Made by a program: the position numbers and the translations under genes. Positions 18,526 to 28,009 of a stretch of 64,000 bases of DNA are shown here, one piece after another. Origin of the DNA: Pseudomonas azadiae. GTDB lineage: Bacteria; Pseudomonadota; Gammaproteobacteria; Pseudomonadales; Pseudomonadaceae. The notes below the pieces were generated by a model. It saw only the letters and a list, made by a program, of their open reading frames with translations, did not search any database and was not told where the DNA came from. Position 1 is the stretch's first letter, and every line of letters starts with the position of its first letter. The DNA is taken from assembly GCF_019145355.1 (NCBI RefSeq), contig NZ_JAHSTY010000002.1:372001-436000 (forward strand). Reading direction: 5' to 3'.

Positions 18526-19523
18526 ACGTTTGTATAACTGGAGGTACTGGTTTTATCGGCAGCCCGCTTTGTGCTTTGCTTTTAAGCCAAGGTGATAGGG
18601 TCAGAATGCTCTCGCGCAGAGAACAACCAGCGATGCCTGGGCGCGAGGTGTTCGCTGGTGATTTGCTCCAGCCGTATGACGCGCTTGGTGGCTTCCTTGA
18701 GGGCTGCAACCTTCTGTACCACTGCGCAGGCGAAATCAATGACACTGATTTGATGTATGACCTGCATGTCCGCGGCACAGCCAATTTGCTCAAAGCAGTC
18801 AGTGAAAAAATAAAGCTCACTGGGGAGGCTTTTCACTGGGTCCAGTTGAGCAGTACTGGTGCATATGGCAAGCGGACACTCTCCAGACCAGAGGCTGCCG
18901 TTTCTATTGATGAGACGTTCTCTCCTGCGCCAGTGGGAGAGTACGAGGTCACGAAAACTATTTCTGACGAATTGGTGATCAGCTATTCCAAAATCGAGCC
19001 GCTTTTCAGCTACACGATTATACGCCCCTCGATCGTGGTCGGCCCGCAGATGCCCAATCAGTCTTTTTTTCAGTTATCCGCCATGGTGCGAAAGCGTCTG
19101 TTCTTCTACATAGGGTCAAAAAAGGCAGTATCGACGTATGTTCATGTTGATGATGTCGTCCGTGCGCTCGTGATGTGTGCGTCCGACGTCAGAGCAAAAG
19201 GACAGATCTTTATTTTGTCCAATGATTGCTTGCTTTCCGATGTCATTGATTCAATGGCAGACGCTTACAACGTTTCAAGGCCAACCTTGAGAGTACCGGT
19301 TGGTATCGTCCGACTTTTAGTGGGAATAGCTTCCCCGTTCGTCAGATTGCCGCTGACGGATGATCGCGTTAATGAACTCGTAAAAGAAGTTGGTTATAGC
19401 TCAGCAAAAATTGAAGAAACTATCGGTTTTAAATATCAGGCGCCAATACCAAAAGTAATGCCGGCACTCCTAAGTCAATACGTAAAAAAATCAAATTTGA
19501 AAATTGTGGCTAATAATGACTAA
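18522..19523 (+). CDS. NAD-dependent sugar epimerase/dehydratase (extended SDR)
   Basis: 333 residues. Rossmann motif GGTGFIGSPL near the start, QLSSTGAYG with the catalytic Ser region, and YEVTK giving the Tyr-x3-Lys pair; so the active site is complete. IIRPSIVVGP and the C-terminal region fit NDP-sugar epimerases/reductases. GTG 18522 is taken as start because AGAGG precedes it and no ATG fits the Rossmann strand. Probably makes or reduces an NDP-sugar for the O unit; the exact substrate is not evident. Its end overlaps the next gene by eight bases. Confidence 0.82.
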   Translation: MNVCITGGTGFIGSPLCALLLSQGDRVRMLSRREQPAMPGREVFAGDLLQPYDALGGFLEGCNLLYHCAGEINDTDLMYDLHVRGTANLLKAVSEKIKLTGEAFHWVQLSSTGAYGKRTLSRPEAAVSIDETFSPAPVGEYEVTKTISDELVISYSKIEPLFSYTIIRPSIVVGPQMPNQSFFQLSAMVRKRLFFYIGSKKAVSTYVHVDDVVRALVMCASDVRAKGQIFILSNDCLLSDVIDSMADAYNVSRPTLRVPVGIVRLLVGIASPFVRLPLTDDRVNELVKEVGYSSAKIEETIGFKYQAPIPKVMPALLSQYVKKSNLKIVANND

Positions 19524-20658
19524 ACAACAAAAAATATGTGTAGTGGCTACGGTGCCCGTTGCGTTGAAGGTGTTCATGGTCGAGCATATCAATAAGCTCG
19601 CGGAGACTTACAGTGTCACCGTAATGGCGAATGCTGCGTCTGAAGACATCTATCATTTTTTGGATAAGCGCATAAAATTCATACCGCTACCTATCCAACG
19701 CAAAGTGTCGATGTTTAGCGATGTTTTGTCTTTAATTCGGCTGTTTAGAATTTTTTCCGTCGAGCGATTCGATTGTGTTTTGTCAATCATGCCCAAGTCC
19801 GGGCTGTTGACGATGCTGGCGGGTTACTTCGCCCGCGTGCCTTGCCGCATTCATATTTTTACCGGGCAGGTGTGGTACACCAAAAAGGGTTTTTCACGCT
19901 TTGCCTTGAAGAAACTTGATCAGCTTCTGGCGTTTGCGGCGACTCACCTTCTGGCCGACAGCCCCTCGCAGCGTGATTTTTTGATAGAAGAAAATGTTGT
20001 GAAGCCCCCAAAGATAGAAGTGCTCGGTAAAGGCTCTATCAGTGGTGTGGACTTGGCGCGCTTTAAACCGAATGCGGTGGCGCGCGCACGAATTCGCAGT
20101 GAGCTGGGACTGGATGACGCTGCGCTGGTTTTTTTGTTTATGGCAAGGTTGACCCGCGCTAAAGGTATTGTCGATTTAGCCCGAGCGTTTACCTCCGTCG
20201 CCACGCGCGCTCCCAACGCCCACCTTCTGGTCGTCGGACCTGACGAAGAGAGTCTTGAAGGTGTGATTACTGAGTTAAGCGAGAAGTTCAAGGGACGGTG
20301 CCATCGCATCGGATTCACCAATGACCCTGAGGGCTATATGGCGGCGGCCGACATTTTCAGTTTGCCTAGCTACCGCGAAGGCTTTAGTTTGGCAACCATT
20401 CAGGCTGCCGGTGTAGGCCTGCCTGCTATCGCATCGCGAATATATGGTCTAAGTGATGCAGTTCAAGAAGGTGTCACAGGTCTTCTTCATCGGCCTGGGG
20501 CGATTGATGAGATGAGTGATGCGATGGTAAAGCTGTATTCGGACAGAGAGTTGAGGAGATCCTTAGCTGAGGCCGCCCGCCACCGAGCGCATACCGAGTT
20601 CGCCCAGCCAATAATCATAGAAGAAATGTCGTTATATATTAATAGGCTGTTGGCTTGA
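19516..20658 (+). CDS. Family 4 glycosyltransferase
   Basis: GT-B enzyme of 380 residues. The C-terminal donor domain shows FMARLTRAKGIVDLA, LLVVGPDEES and PSYREGFSLATIQ, where the family's E-x7-E has Gln in place of the second Glu. The N-terminal domain has IFTGQVWYTKKGFSRF, typical of Pseudomonas O-antigen GT4 enzymes that act early on the lipid-linked chain. ATG 19516 gives MTKQQKICVV; a TTG four codons upstream is less likely. It is followed by 76 bases before the wbpV-like gene. Sugar transferred is unknown. Confidence 0.88.
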   Translation: MTKQQKICVVATVPVALKVFMVEHINKLAETYSVTVMANAASEDIYHFLDKRIKFIPLPIQRKVSMFSDVLSLIRLFRIFSVERFDCVLSIMPKSGLLTMLAGYFARVPCRIHIFTGQVWYTKKGFSRFALKKLDQLLAFAATHLLADSPSQRDFLIEENVVKPPKIEVLGKGSISGVDLARFKPNAVARARIRSELGLDDAALVFLFMARLTRAKGIVDLARAFTSVATRAPNAHLLVVGPDEESLEGVITELSEKFKGRCHRIGFTNDPEGYMAAADIFSLPSYREGFSLATIQAAGVGLPAIASRIYGLSDAVQEGVTGLLHRPGAIDEMSDAMVKLYSDRELRRSLAEAARHRAHTEFAQPIIIEEMSLYINRLLA

Positions 20659-20734
20659 TTTAAAAAGTACATATTCTAGCTAATCTGTCAATGCTGGAAG
20701 TTAAAGCTCTGAATTTTGCACTGGGGTATTATTG

Positions 20735-21694
20735 ATGCATGTATTAGTTACGGGAGCGTCCGGGTTTGTAGGCAATCGATTGGTCGAGGTTTTGAGCGTT
20801 AGACAGGGGGTTCAAGTGACCGGCGCTGTACGACGCCAAGGTGTCGGCGGCAATGACGCGGTGAAACAGGTCAATGTGGGTGATCTCTCTCCCGAGACTG
20901 ATTGGTCTGAGGCCCTTGAAGAAATTGATGTGGTCGTCCATGCAGCTGCGCGCGTTCACGTGATGAACGATACTGCTTCTGATCCTCTCACGGTTTTTCG
21001 GAAGGTCAATGTCGAGGGGACCTTGAATCTCGCTCGTCAGGCTGTGGCTGCCGGGGTTCGTCGCTTCGTTTTTATCAGTTCCATCAAGGTAAATGGTGAA
21101 GGAACGTTCCAGGGACGCGCCTACACCGCAGATGATGTCCCCGCACCCGCCGACCCGTACGGTGTTTCAAAAATGGAGGCTGAGGCTGGACTGCGAGAGA
21201 TCGCTGCCTCAAGTGGCTTGGAAGTTGTCATCATCCGGCCGGTATTGGTATACGGGCCCGGTGTAAAAGCGAACTTTTTAAATATGATGCGGTGGCTGGA
21301 TAGAGGAATTCCGCTTCCGTTTGGTGCTATCCATAATAGGCGTAGTTTGGTTGCACTGGATAATCTTGTCGATCTTATCGTCGTCGCTACTGCGCATCCA
21401 TCGGCGGCCAACCAAACATTTTTGGTGAGTGATGGAGAAGACCTCTCTACGACTCAATTGCTTCGCAGAATGGCAGCAGCCTTGGATAAAAGGGCGCTGT
21501 TGCTGCCTATACCAAGCACACTGCTGAGTGTCGGCGCTAGCGTACTAGGGAAAAAAGCGCTGTCTCAGCGCCTGTGCGGCTCTTTGAAGGTCGATATTGA
21601 AAAAACACGTTCATTGTTGTCTTGGATACCACCTGTATCGGTTGATCAAGCATTGAAATTGACCGCCTCGCATTATATGAAAAGAGATAATTAA
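20735..21694 (+). CDS. UDP-sugar 4-epimerase-like SDR (WbpV-like)
   Basis: 319 residues, extended SDR. GASGFVGNRL near the start, HAAARVHVMND, FISSIKVNGEG and DPYGVSK (Tyr-x3-Lys) are all present, followed by IIRPVLVYGPGVKANF. Pseudomonas O-antigen loci commonly end wbpV-wbpL-wbpM, where WbpV makes a GlcNAc-type 4-keto or epimerised precursor for WbpL; the position here is the same. The stop overlaps the wbpL ATG (TAATG), so they are translationally coupled. The exact reaction (epimerase versus 4-keto reductase) is not certain. Confidence 0.85.
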   Translation: MHVLVTGASGFVGNRLVEVLSVRQGVQVTGAVRRQGVGGNDAVKQVNVGDLSPETDWSEALEEIDVVVHAAARVHVMNDTASDPLTVFRKVNVEGTLNLARQAVAAGVRRFVFISSIKVNGEGTFQGRAYTADDVPAPADPYGVSKMEAEAGLREIAASSGLEVVIIRPVLVYGPGVKANFLNMMRWLDRGIPLPFGAIHNRRSLVALDNLVDLIVVATAHPSAANQTFLVSDGEDLSTTQLLRRMAAALDKRALLLPIPSTLLSVGASVLGKKALSQRLCGSLKVDIEKTRSLLSWIPPVSVDQALKLTASHYMKRDN

Positions 21695-22719
21695 TGAGCA
21701 CGTGGTGGTTGATATTCATAGCTATTCTCTTATCATTTTCGCTCACGGCAGGAATGCGTCGTTACGCATTGGCAAAAAGTATCATTGACGTGCCTAACGC
21801 TCGCAGCTCCCACTCCATTCCCACCCCTCGCGGGGGCGGTGTTTCGATCGTCCTGACCTACCTCCTAATGCTTATTTTATTTGGCATTGCGAAGCTCGTT
21901 CCTTTGTCCGGCGTGATCGCACTGGGCGGCGCCGGCGCGGTGGTCGCATTGATTGGTTTTATGGATGATCACGGGCACATTGCTGCCAGATGGCGATTGC
22001 TCGGCCATTTCATAGCTGCTATCTGGGCGCTCACCTGGTTGGGCGGTCTGCCCCCGGTAAACTTTTTTGGGGTGGCGGTTGATCTTCAATGGGTGGGGCA
22101 TTTAGCAGCTGCCTTGTATCTCGTGTGGATGTTAAACCTTTATAACTTTATGGATGGTATCGATGGTATCGCCAGTGTTGAAGCTATTAGTGTATGCCTG
22201 GGGGCGTGTTTGCTCTACTGGTTGACGGGATTCGAAAACTTGATCTGGCCGCCTTTACTCTTAGCAGCTGCCGTCACCGGGTTTTTGGTGTGGAATTTTC
22301 CCCCAGCGCGGATATTTATGGGGGATGCGGGGAGCGGTTTTCTTGGCGTTATTCTGGCAGGGCTCTCGATTCAGGCTGCCTGGGCATCATCTCAGTTGTT
22401 TTGGTCCTGGCTGATTTTGCTTGGCGTATTTGTCGTTGACGCGACCTTTACACTGATTCGTCGTCTCTTGCGCGGCGACAAGGTGTATGAGGCGCATCGC
22501 AGTCACGCCTACCAATTTGCCAGCAGGCGATACGGTCGTCACCTTCCGGTGACGTTGGCCGTTGCGAGTATAAATGTGTTTTGGCTGCTGCCCATGTCTT
22601 TGTGTGTTGTGTATCTTGGGCTGGACGGCGCGATGGGTTTGGTTTTGGCGTATCTTCCTCTCGTCGTGCTTGCCGTGAAGTTTCAGGCGGGTGCGCTGGA
22701 GCGGCCTTTGGTCAGCTAA
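21694..22719 (+). CDS. wbpL: Undecaprenyl-phosphate sugar-1-phosphate transferase, O-unit initiating
   Basis: Polytopic MraY/WecA-family enzyme, 341 residues and about ten helices. Visible family motifs: RSSHSIPTPRGGG, MDDHGH after a helix, LYNFMDGIDGIA, FMGDAGSGFLG, and the final cytoplasmic loop EAHRSHAYQ with the catalytic His. It transfers a HexNAc-1-P type sugar onto undecaprenyl phosphate, starting the O unit. In P. aeruginosa WbpL starts O-antigen of both A- and B-band. Starts on the wbpV stop and is followed by wbpM, which provides 6-deoxy-4-keto precursors. Confidence 0.93.
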   Translation: MSTWWLIFIAILLSFSLTAGMRRYALAKSIIDVPNARSSHSIPTPRGGGVSIVLTYLLMLILFGIAKLVPLSGVIALGGAGAVVALIGFMDDHGHIAARWRLLGHFIAAIWALTWLGGLPPVNFFGVAVDLQWVGHLAAALYLVWMLNLYNFMDGIDGIASVEAISVCLGACLLYWLTGFENLIWPPLLLAAAVTGFLVWNFPPARIFMGDAGSGFLGVILAGLSIQAAWASSQLFWSWLILLGVFVVDATFTLIRRLLRGDKVYEAHRSHAYQFASRRYGRHLPVTLAVASINVFWLLPMSLCVVYLGLDGAMGLVLAYLPLVVLAVKFQAGALERPLVS

Positions 22720-22806
22720 TTTTCAAATGCTTGATTTTTGTGAACCATGATGTGCTTAAAAACGCAGAATATGCATGCGGCAAGAAATCTATGAGGGAAG
22801 TTTAAC

Positions 22807-24816
22807 GTGGGTGAGAGGGCTATGGACAGATTGCGCGCTTTTTTGGTCGGGTTGCCACGTCGCAAGAAGCGATTAATTCAACTAAGCACTGACGTCTTAG
22901 TTATCTGGGCCGCATTATGGCTTGCATTCGTCGTGCGACTTGGAGTGGATGAGCTAGTTAACCCTTTTCAAGCTCACGCCTGGTTGTTTCTCGCCGCGCC
23001 CTTGGTGGCCATTCCTTTATTTGTCCGTTTTGGGATGTACCGTGCAGTCATGCGTTACTTTGGTAACGATGCCCTGATCGCCATCATCAAGGCTGTAAGC
23101 CTATCGTCTCTTATCCTTGGCGTGTTGGTGTATTGGTACAGCAACCACCAAACGGTGGTCCCACGCTCCATCATTTTCAACTACTGGTGGCTCAGTTTGA
23201 TCATGGTGGGTGGGTTGCGTCTGGCGATGCGCCAGTACTTTCTGGGTGATTGGTTTGCTGCGGCGCAACATGTGCCATTCGCCAGCCGCGAGAATGGTCT
23301 TCCTCGGGTTGCCATTTATGGCGCTGGTGCCGCCGGCAATCAGTTGGTGGCCGCGTTACGCATGGGGCGAGTAATGCGTCCTGTCGCGTTCATAGACGAT
23401 GACACAAGCATTTCCGACCGCGTCATCTCAGGCTTGCAAGTTTACAAGCCTAAGCACATCCAGCGCATGATCGACGTCACCGGTGCTCAGGAGATCTTGC
23501 TGGCGATTCCTTCTTCCAATCGGGGACGTCGGCGGGAAATCCTCGGCTACCTGGAAGGCTTTCCGCTCCACGTTCGAAGCGTGCCCGGCTTCATGGATCT
23601 GGCGAGCGGTAGAGTCAAGGTGGATGATATCCAGGAAGTGGACATCGCTGACCTGTTGGGCCGCGACGCAGTCCCCGCCCAATCTGAGCTGTTGGAGCAC
23701 TGCATCAAAGGGCTGAGCGTCTTAGTAACCGGGGCTGGCGGTTCTATCGGCTCTGAGCTTTGCCGGCAAATTCTCGCATTGCGTCCGATGACGCTGCTGT
23801 TGTTCGAGCACAGTGAATTCAATCTCTACAGTATTCTCTCGGAGCTCGAGCAACGCATCACGCGTGAGTCATTGCCGGTGAAGGTATTGCCGATACTGGG
23901 TTCGGTCCGAAATCAGCCCAAGCTTTTGGATGTCATGAAGACATGGCGTGTTGACACCGTCTACCACGCCGCCGCCTACAAGCATGTGCCTATGGTAGAG
24001 CACAATATCGCCGAAGGTGTACTGAACAACGTGATCGGGACACTGAATACCGCACAGGCGGCGCTGCAGGCAGGCGTGGCGAACTTCGTACTGATCTCCA
24101 CCGATAAGGCTGTCCGTCCTACCAATGTCATGGGTAGCACAAAGCGCCTTGCCGAATTGAGTCTTCAGGCCCTAAGTCGTGAATTGGCGCCGGTACTCTT
24201 CGGTGATAATTCGAACGTATCTCGGGTCAATAAGACGCGTTTCACCATGGTGCGTTTTGGTAATGTATTGGGTTCTTCCGGTTCGGTCATTCCCCTATTT
24301 CATAAACAGATTAAGTCCGGTGGACCTTTAACGGTTACGCACCCAAAGATAACCCGCTATTTCATGACCATTCCCGAAGCAGCCCAATTGGTGATTCAGG
24401 CGGGTTCCATGGGGCAGGGTGGGGATGTGTTTGTGCTGGACATGGGCGAGCCAGTGAAAATCGTCGAGTTAGCCGAGAAGATGATTCATTTATCAGGCCT
24501 GAGTGTGCGTTCTGATAAAAACCCCCATGGTGATATCGCCATCGAGTTCTCTGGCCTGCGTCCTGGCGAAAAACTCTATGAAGAGCTATTGATTGGCGAC
24601 AACGTGGTCGCCACTCAGCATCCGATGATCATGAGCGCTAACGAAGACTATCTTACGTGGGATGTGCTCAAGGACAAGTTGGCTGAGCTTCTGGCTGCTG
24701 TAGAGGAAGATGATTACGCGCGCGTTCGCCAATTGCTGCGCGATACCGTCAGTGGTTACACTCCGGACGGCGAGATCGTCGATTGGATCTATCAGCAACG
24801 CCGCCTCGATCCCTAA
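22807..24816 (+). CDS. wbpM: Inner-membrane UDP-GlcNAc 4,6-dehydratase, WbpM type
   Basis: 669 residues: four membrane helices (about 25-135), a first nucleotide-binding region with YGAGAAGNQLV, and a C-terminal dehydratase domain with VTGAGGSIGSEL, AAYKHVPMVE and STDKAVRPTNVMGSTK, where Met stands for Tyr as in WbpM. It makes UDP-2-acetamido-2,6-dideoxy-4-hexulose, the precursor of FucNAc/QuiNAc-type sugars. GTG 22807 is preferred: GAGGGAAG lies about nine bases upstream; ATG 22822 has a site only two bases away. It closes the main O-antigen operon. Confidence 0.95.
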   Translation: MGERAMDRLRAFLVGLPRRKKRLIQLSTDVLVIWAALWLAFVVRLGVDELVNPFQAHAWLFLAAPLVAIPLFVRFGMYRAVMRYFGNDALIAIIKAVSLSSLILGVLVYWYSNHQTVVPRSIIFNYWWLSLIMVGGLRLAMRQYFLGDWFAAAQHVPFASRENGLPRVAIYGAGAAGNQLVAALRMGRVMRPVAFIDDDTSISDRVISGLQVYKPKHIQRMIDVTGAQEILLAIPSSNRGRRREILGYLEGFPLHVRSVPGFMDLASGRVKVDDIQEVDIADLLGRDAVPAQSELLEHCIKGLSVLVTGAGGSIGSELCRQILALRPMTLLLFEHSEFNLYSILSELEQRITRESLPVKVLPILGSVRNQPKLLDVMKTWRVDTVYHAAAYKHVPMVEHNIAEGVLNNVIGTLNTAQAALQAGVANFVLISTDKAVRPTNVMGSTKRLAELSLQALSRELAPVLFGDNSNVSRVNKTRFTMVRFGNVLGSSGSVIPLFHKQIKSGGPLTVTHPKITRYFMTIPEAAQLVIQAGSMGQGGDVFVLDMGEPVKIVELAEKMIHLSGLSVRSDKNPHGDIAIEFSGLRPGEKLYEELLIGDNVVATQHPMIMSANEDYLTWDVLKDKLAELLAAVEEDDYARVRQLLRDTVSGYTPDGEIVDWIYQQRRLDP

Positions 24817-24865
24817 AGCTCAAATGTATTGGTTAACGGGCGCCCAGGCGTCATGTGATGAAAAT

Positions 24866-24886
24866 GCGGTAGTCAAGCGTTACCGC
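24866..24886 (+). promoter_or_regulatory. Hairpin with GCGGTAG core between wbpM and the second glycan block
   Basis: GCGGTA (24866-24871) pairs with TACCGC (24881-24886), followed by CTTT. The left arm contains GCGGTAG, the core of the ops element. It may be a terminator of the wbpM operon, or an antitermination site for the following block, or both. The 215-base gap otherwise shows nothing clear. Confidence 0.3.
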
Positions 24887-25031
24887 CTTTCGATCCAACT
24901 ATAATCTCTCTCTGCAGCTTTTCGTGAGACAGTGCTGGGGGGCGCTCGAATCATAGGGTGTGGTCTTTTATCGGGCTCATTACCTAAGATTTTATTTTGC
25001 CCGGAGCAATTATTTTTCAAGAGAGTGCCTG

Positions 25032-26057
25032 ATGACGTTTTTCCCTTGTTTTTTATCTGTGGTCTTCGTCATCCGTAATAGAGCTGATGGTATCGAACAG
25101 ATCCTTTGCGAGGCTGCATCTGCTATCGCATCCATTGTCAGTGATTACGAATTGATTGTGGTAGACAACGCTTCAGATGACGACAGTATTCGCGTACTGA
25201 AGAGGCTCACCAGCGAGATCGGATTGGCGAATTTGCAGGTTTATGCGTTGACCAAGGAAGTAGATGTAGACACTGCATTCTGGGTAGGCTTGGAAAACGC
25301 ACTCGGTGACTTCGTTGCTGTGATTGACCCTATGGCTGATGACATACGATTCATTCCTCAAATGCTTGATCATGCCGTCAGTGGGGCAGATGTCGTATTT
25401 GCCAACAACGCACAAAAGCCCAAGCAAAGCTTGGCTTACCGTTGGGCGAATACTGCTTTCCACAGTCTTTACAATCGGTTTAATGGTGTGCATCTGGCCA
25501 GAGAGGCGCCCCAGTACCGAATCCTCAGCAAAAGTGTCATTAACTTCATCCTCCAGCATCCGCAGCCAGCGATTACCTATCGGCACCTTCCTGCTACGGG
25601 TGGCTTCGCACGTGCTTATTTGGACTACAGTGCCACGCCAGTAGCATCAACCCCAAAACGGCTTTGGGATAGTATTGATCGAGGCATGCGTTTACTCGTA
25701 TCCACAACTCGTGCACCGATGCGGCTTGTCACCTCGCTTTCTCTGTTTGGTGCCGTTGCCAATTTGCTGTACTGCGTCTATGTGGTTTGCATAGCAATTT
25801 TAAAGACAGATGTTGCACCTGGTTGGATTAGTTTCTCTTTGCAATTATCAGGAATGTTTTTTCTAATTTCGTTGGTGTTGCTGGTGTTAGGTGAGTACAT
25901 CCTGAACATGGCAAGCCTGTCGAATGAGGGGCCGCTCTATCACGTCGGTCAGGAGTTCACCAGCGTGCACATTACCCGACTTGAGAAGTTGAACTTAGAG
26001 GAGGTGACATCAGATTTATCTGTGGCCAAGTCTGGCGTCAATGAACGTACGCTGTGA
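25032..26057 (+). CDS. Membrane-anchored family 2 glycosyltransferase (GtrB/DPM-like)
   Basis: 341 residues. An N-terminal GT-A domain has FLSVVFVIRNRADG, IVVDNASDDDS and the acidic FVAVIDPMADD; two helices near the C-terminus (about 235-260 and 270-300) end with LGEYILNMA. This is the layout of GtrB, ArnC and dolichol-phosphate-mannose-type enzymes, which load a sugar onto undecaprenyl phosphate. ATG 25032 has AAGAGAG upstream; earlier codons to 24960 lie in untranslated sequence. It begins the block behind wbpM, whose small flippase and large membrane protein fit a Gtr-type O-antigen modification scheme. The sugar is unknown. Confidence 0.82.
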   Translation: MTFFPCFLSVVFVIRNRADGIEQILCEAASAIASIVSDYELIVVDNASDDDSIRVLKRLTSEIGLANLQVYALTKEVDVDTAFWVGLENALGDFVAVIDPMADDIRFIPQMLDHAVSGADVVFANNAQKPKQSLAYRWANTAFHSLYNRFNGVHLAREAPQYRILSKSVINFILQHPQPAITYRHLPATGGFARAYLDYSATPVASTPKRLWDSIDRGMRLLVSTTRAPMRLVTSLSLFGAVANLLYCVYVVCIAILKTDVAPGWISFSLQLSGMFFLISLVLLVLGEYILNMASLSNEGPLYHVGQEFTSVHITRLEKLNLEEVTSDLSVAKSGVNERTL

Positions 26058-27169
26058 TGCAAATCGGTCATGATGCGATCATCATCGGAGGCGGCTTCTA
26101 TGGTGCAGCGATAGCGGTCTATCTTGTTAGGCAGAGGGGGCTCAAGCGAGTTGTACTCATTGAGCGGGAGCCGGCCTTGATGACCCGTGCCTCTTATAAT
26201 AATCAGGCGCGGGTGCATAATGGCTATCACTACCCACGAAGTTTTACCACAGCTTATCGAAGCCGAATTAATTTGCCCAAGTTCGTTCAGGAGTGGCCAA
26301 CGGCAGTGAAGCAGGATTTTACCAAGCTCTATGCCATTGCTCGTCGAAACTCAAAAGTCACTGCCAAGCAGTTTGAGCGGTTTTGCCGAGATATCGGCGC
26401 TGATATTCGAGTGGCTGACCCGGCATTGCGCGGTTTATTTGAGCCTCGGTTGATTGAAAAAATATATGTTGTAAAAGAGTATGTGTTTGACGCCACCAAG
26501 CTTGCTCGTTTGGCGGAGCAAGAGTTGAGGCAGGCCGGTGTTCAACTTATTTACGACACCTCTGTTACGGCGGTTTCAAAAGGCGTGGACATTCCTTTAC
26601 AGGTGGCCTTACACAACAAGCAAGGCGTACAGGAACTCCTGACAAGTCAATTTGTCTTTAACTGTACGTACAGTGGTCTCAATCAGCTTTCTGGTGATTT
26701 TTCTGGAGTATGTAGTGGACTCAAGCAGGAGATAACAGAAATGGCGTTGATGCAGATGCCTGAATCACTCTGCGGATTAGGCGTGACAGTCATGGACGGC
26801 CCATTTTTTTCATTGATGCCGTTCCCCTCCTGTGGACTGCATACGTTATCGCATGTTCGCTATACTCCTCACATGCATTGGAGTGATCAACGCGGAATTG
26901 ACCCGTACGAAAAACTAAGGGGTTATCATAAGGAAACCCGAGTTGATCGCATGGTGAGAGACGCTGCTCGTTATATGCCTGAGCTATTGAAGGCAGAGTA
27001 TAAAGAGTCCTTGTTTGAGGTAAAGACTATTTTAAATAAAAATGAAAGTGACGATGGTCGGCCAATTCTTTTCGAAAAGCATATGGACCTGCCTGGTTGT
27101 TATTCTGTTCTCGGCGGTAAAATCGATAATATATATGATGTCTTGGAGAAGTTGGATGAGGTCATTTGA
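26057..27169 (+). CDS. FAD-dependent oxidoreductase (DAO family)
   Basis: 370 residues. The FAD-binding Rossmann motif GGGFYGAAIAVYL is at the N-terminus, followed by IEREPALMTRASYNNQARV, where a His-rich stretch HNGYHYPRS follows; near the end VLGGKIDNIYD forms the second FAD contact. This is the DAO-type fold of amine, amino acid and hydroxy acid oxidases. Placed in a sugar block, it may oxidise a sugar, a lipid-linked sugar or an amino sugar. ATG 26057 uses the last base of the preceding stop (TGATG). Substrate unknown; no membrane anchor is seen. Confidence 0.75.
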   Translation: MQIGHDAIIIGGGFYGAAIAVYLVRQRGLKRVVLIEREPALMTRASYNNQARVHNGYHYPRSFTTAYRSRINLPKFVQEWPTAVKQDFTKLYAIARRNSKVTAKQFERFCRDIGADIRVADPALRGLFEPRLIEKIYVVKEYVFDATKLARLAEQELRQAGVQLIYDTSVTAVSKGVDIPLQVALHNKQGVQELLTSQFVFNCTYSGLNQLSGDFSGVCSGLKQEITEMALMQMPESLCGLGVTVMDGPFFSLMPFPSCGLHTLSHVRYTPHMHWSDQRGIDPYEKLRGYHKETRVDRMVRDAARYMPELLKAEYKESLFEVKTILNKNESDDGRPILFEKHMDLPGCYSVLGGKIDNIYDVLEKLDEVI

Positions 27170-27226
27170 CACACTGACAATTGCCGCCATGTTACGCCCT
27201 ATAGCCGCCCGGTCTCGGAGGTTCAA

Positions 27227-28009
27227 TTGGACGCTCTGATTGGATTCTCAGGGTTTGTAGGGGGTACACTGCTTAGGCAAGCCGCCTTTGAACATCTGTA
27301 TAGATCAACCAATATCGGTGAGATCGAAAACAGGCATTTTGACGTGGTAGTGTGCGCAGGTGCTCCGGCAAAAAAGTGGATTGCCAATAAAGATCCCGAA
27401 GGCGACCTTCAAAAAATCGAAATGCTGATCGCTCGCTTGAAAACCATCAGTTGTAAGATGTTTATCTTGATCAGCACTGTTGATGTGTTTAAACAGCCTT
27501 TCGGTGTTGACGAAGATTCAATTGTCGCTGAAGAGGGGCTGCACGCGTACGGACTGCACCGCAGAATGCTGGAGGTGTTTGTTCAAGATAATTTCACAAA
27601 TAATTTGGTAGTTCGTTTGCCCGGTTTGGTCGGGCCAGGATTACAAAAAAATGTCATTTTTGATTTTCTTAACAATAACAATGTCAGTTCTATCGACAGT
27701 CGGGGGGTGTTTCAGTTTTATCCTATGGTCAATCTTTGGTATGACGTTCACTGCGCACTTAAGGCGGGTCTGAAGTTAGTTCACCTGACGTCGGAACCGA
27801 TTAGCGTAAGTGATATTTCTTTGCTCGGGTTTGGACAATTTTTCTCCAATCAGTTGTCTCCCGCTCCAGCCGAATACGACTTCCAAAGCAAACATGCTGA
27901 AGTGTTTGGAGGGTCAGGGCGTTATCAGTACAGTCACCGGGAAACTGTCCAAGCTATCAGGTTCTACGCCCAGTCGGAACCGCTTAAGGCCAAGGGCGGG
28001 GCTTTATGA
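27227..28009 (+). CDS. Short SDR-type NAD(P)-binding protein with altered catalytic pair
   Basis: 260 residues, related to NDP-sugar reductases/epimerases of the RmlD kind but shorter. Nucleotide loop GFSGFVGG (6-13), FILISTVDVF for the Ser/Thr region, and then YGLHR (108-112): the usual Tyr-x3-Lys has Arg in place of Lys. VVRLPGLVGPGLQKN follows. Start is TTG 27227: GGAGG lies seven bases upstream and no ATG fits the Rossmann strand. Ends in an ATGA overlap with the next gene. It may be an altered reductase or a binding protein; the FAD oxidoreductase upstream could be its partner. Confidence 0.68.
   Translation: MDALIGFSGFVGGTLLRQAAFEHLYRSTNIGEIENRHFDVVVCAGAPAKKWIANKDPEGDLQKIEMLIARLKTISCKMFILISTVDVFKQPFGVDEDSIVAEEGLHAYGLHRRMLEVFVQDNFTNNLVVRLPGLVGPGLQKNVIFDFLNNNNVSSIDSRGVFQFYPMVNLWYDVHCALKAGLKLVHLTSEPISVSDISLLGFGQFFSNQLSPAPAEYDFQSKHAEVFGGSGRYQYSHRETVQAIRFYAQSEPLKAKGGAL

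Noticed and set aside
21694..22719. wbpL as mraY or wecA
   Set aside because: Motifs are shared, but position between wbpV-like and wbpM genes points to the O-unit initiating enzyme; mraY would be in the division cluster.
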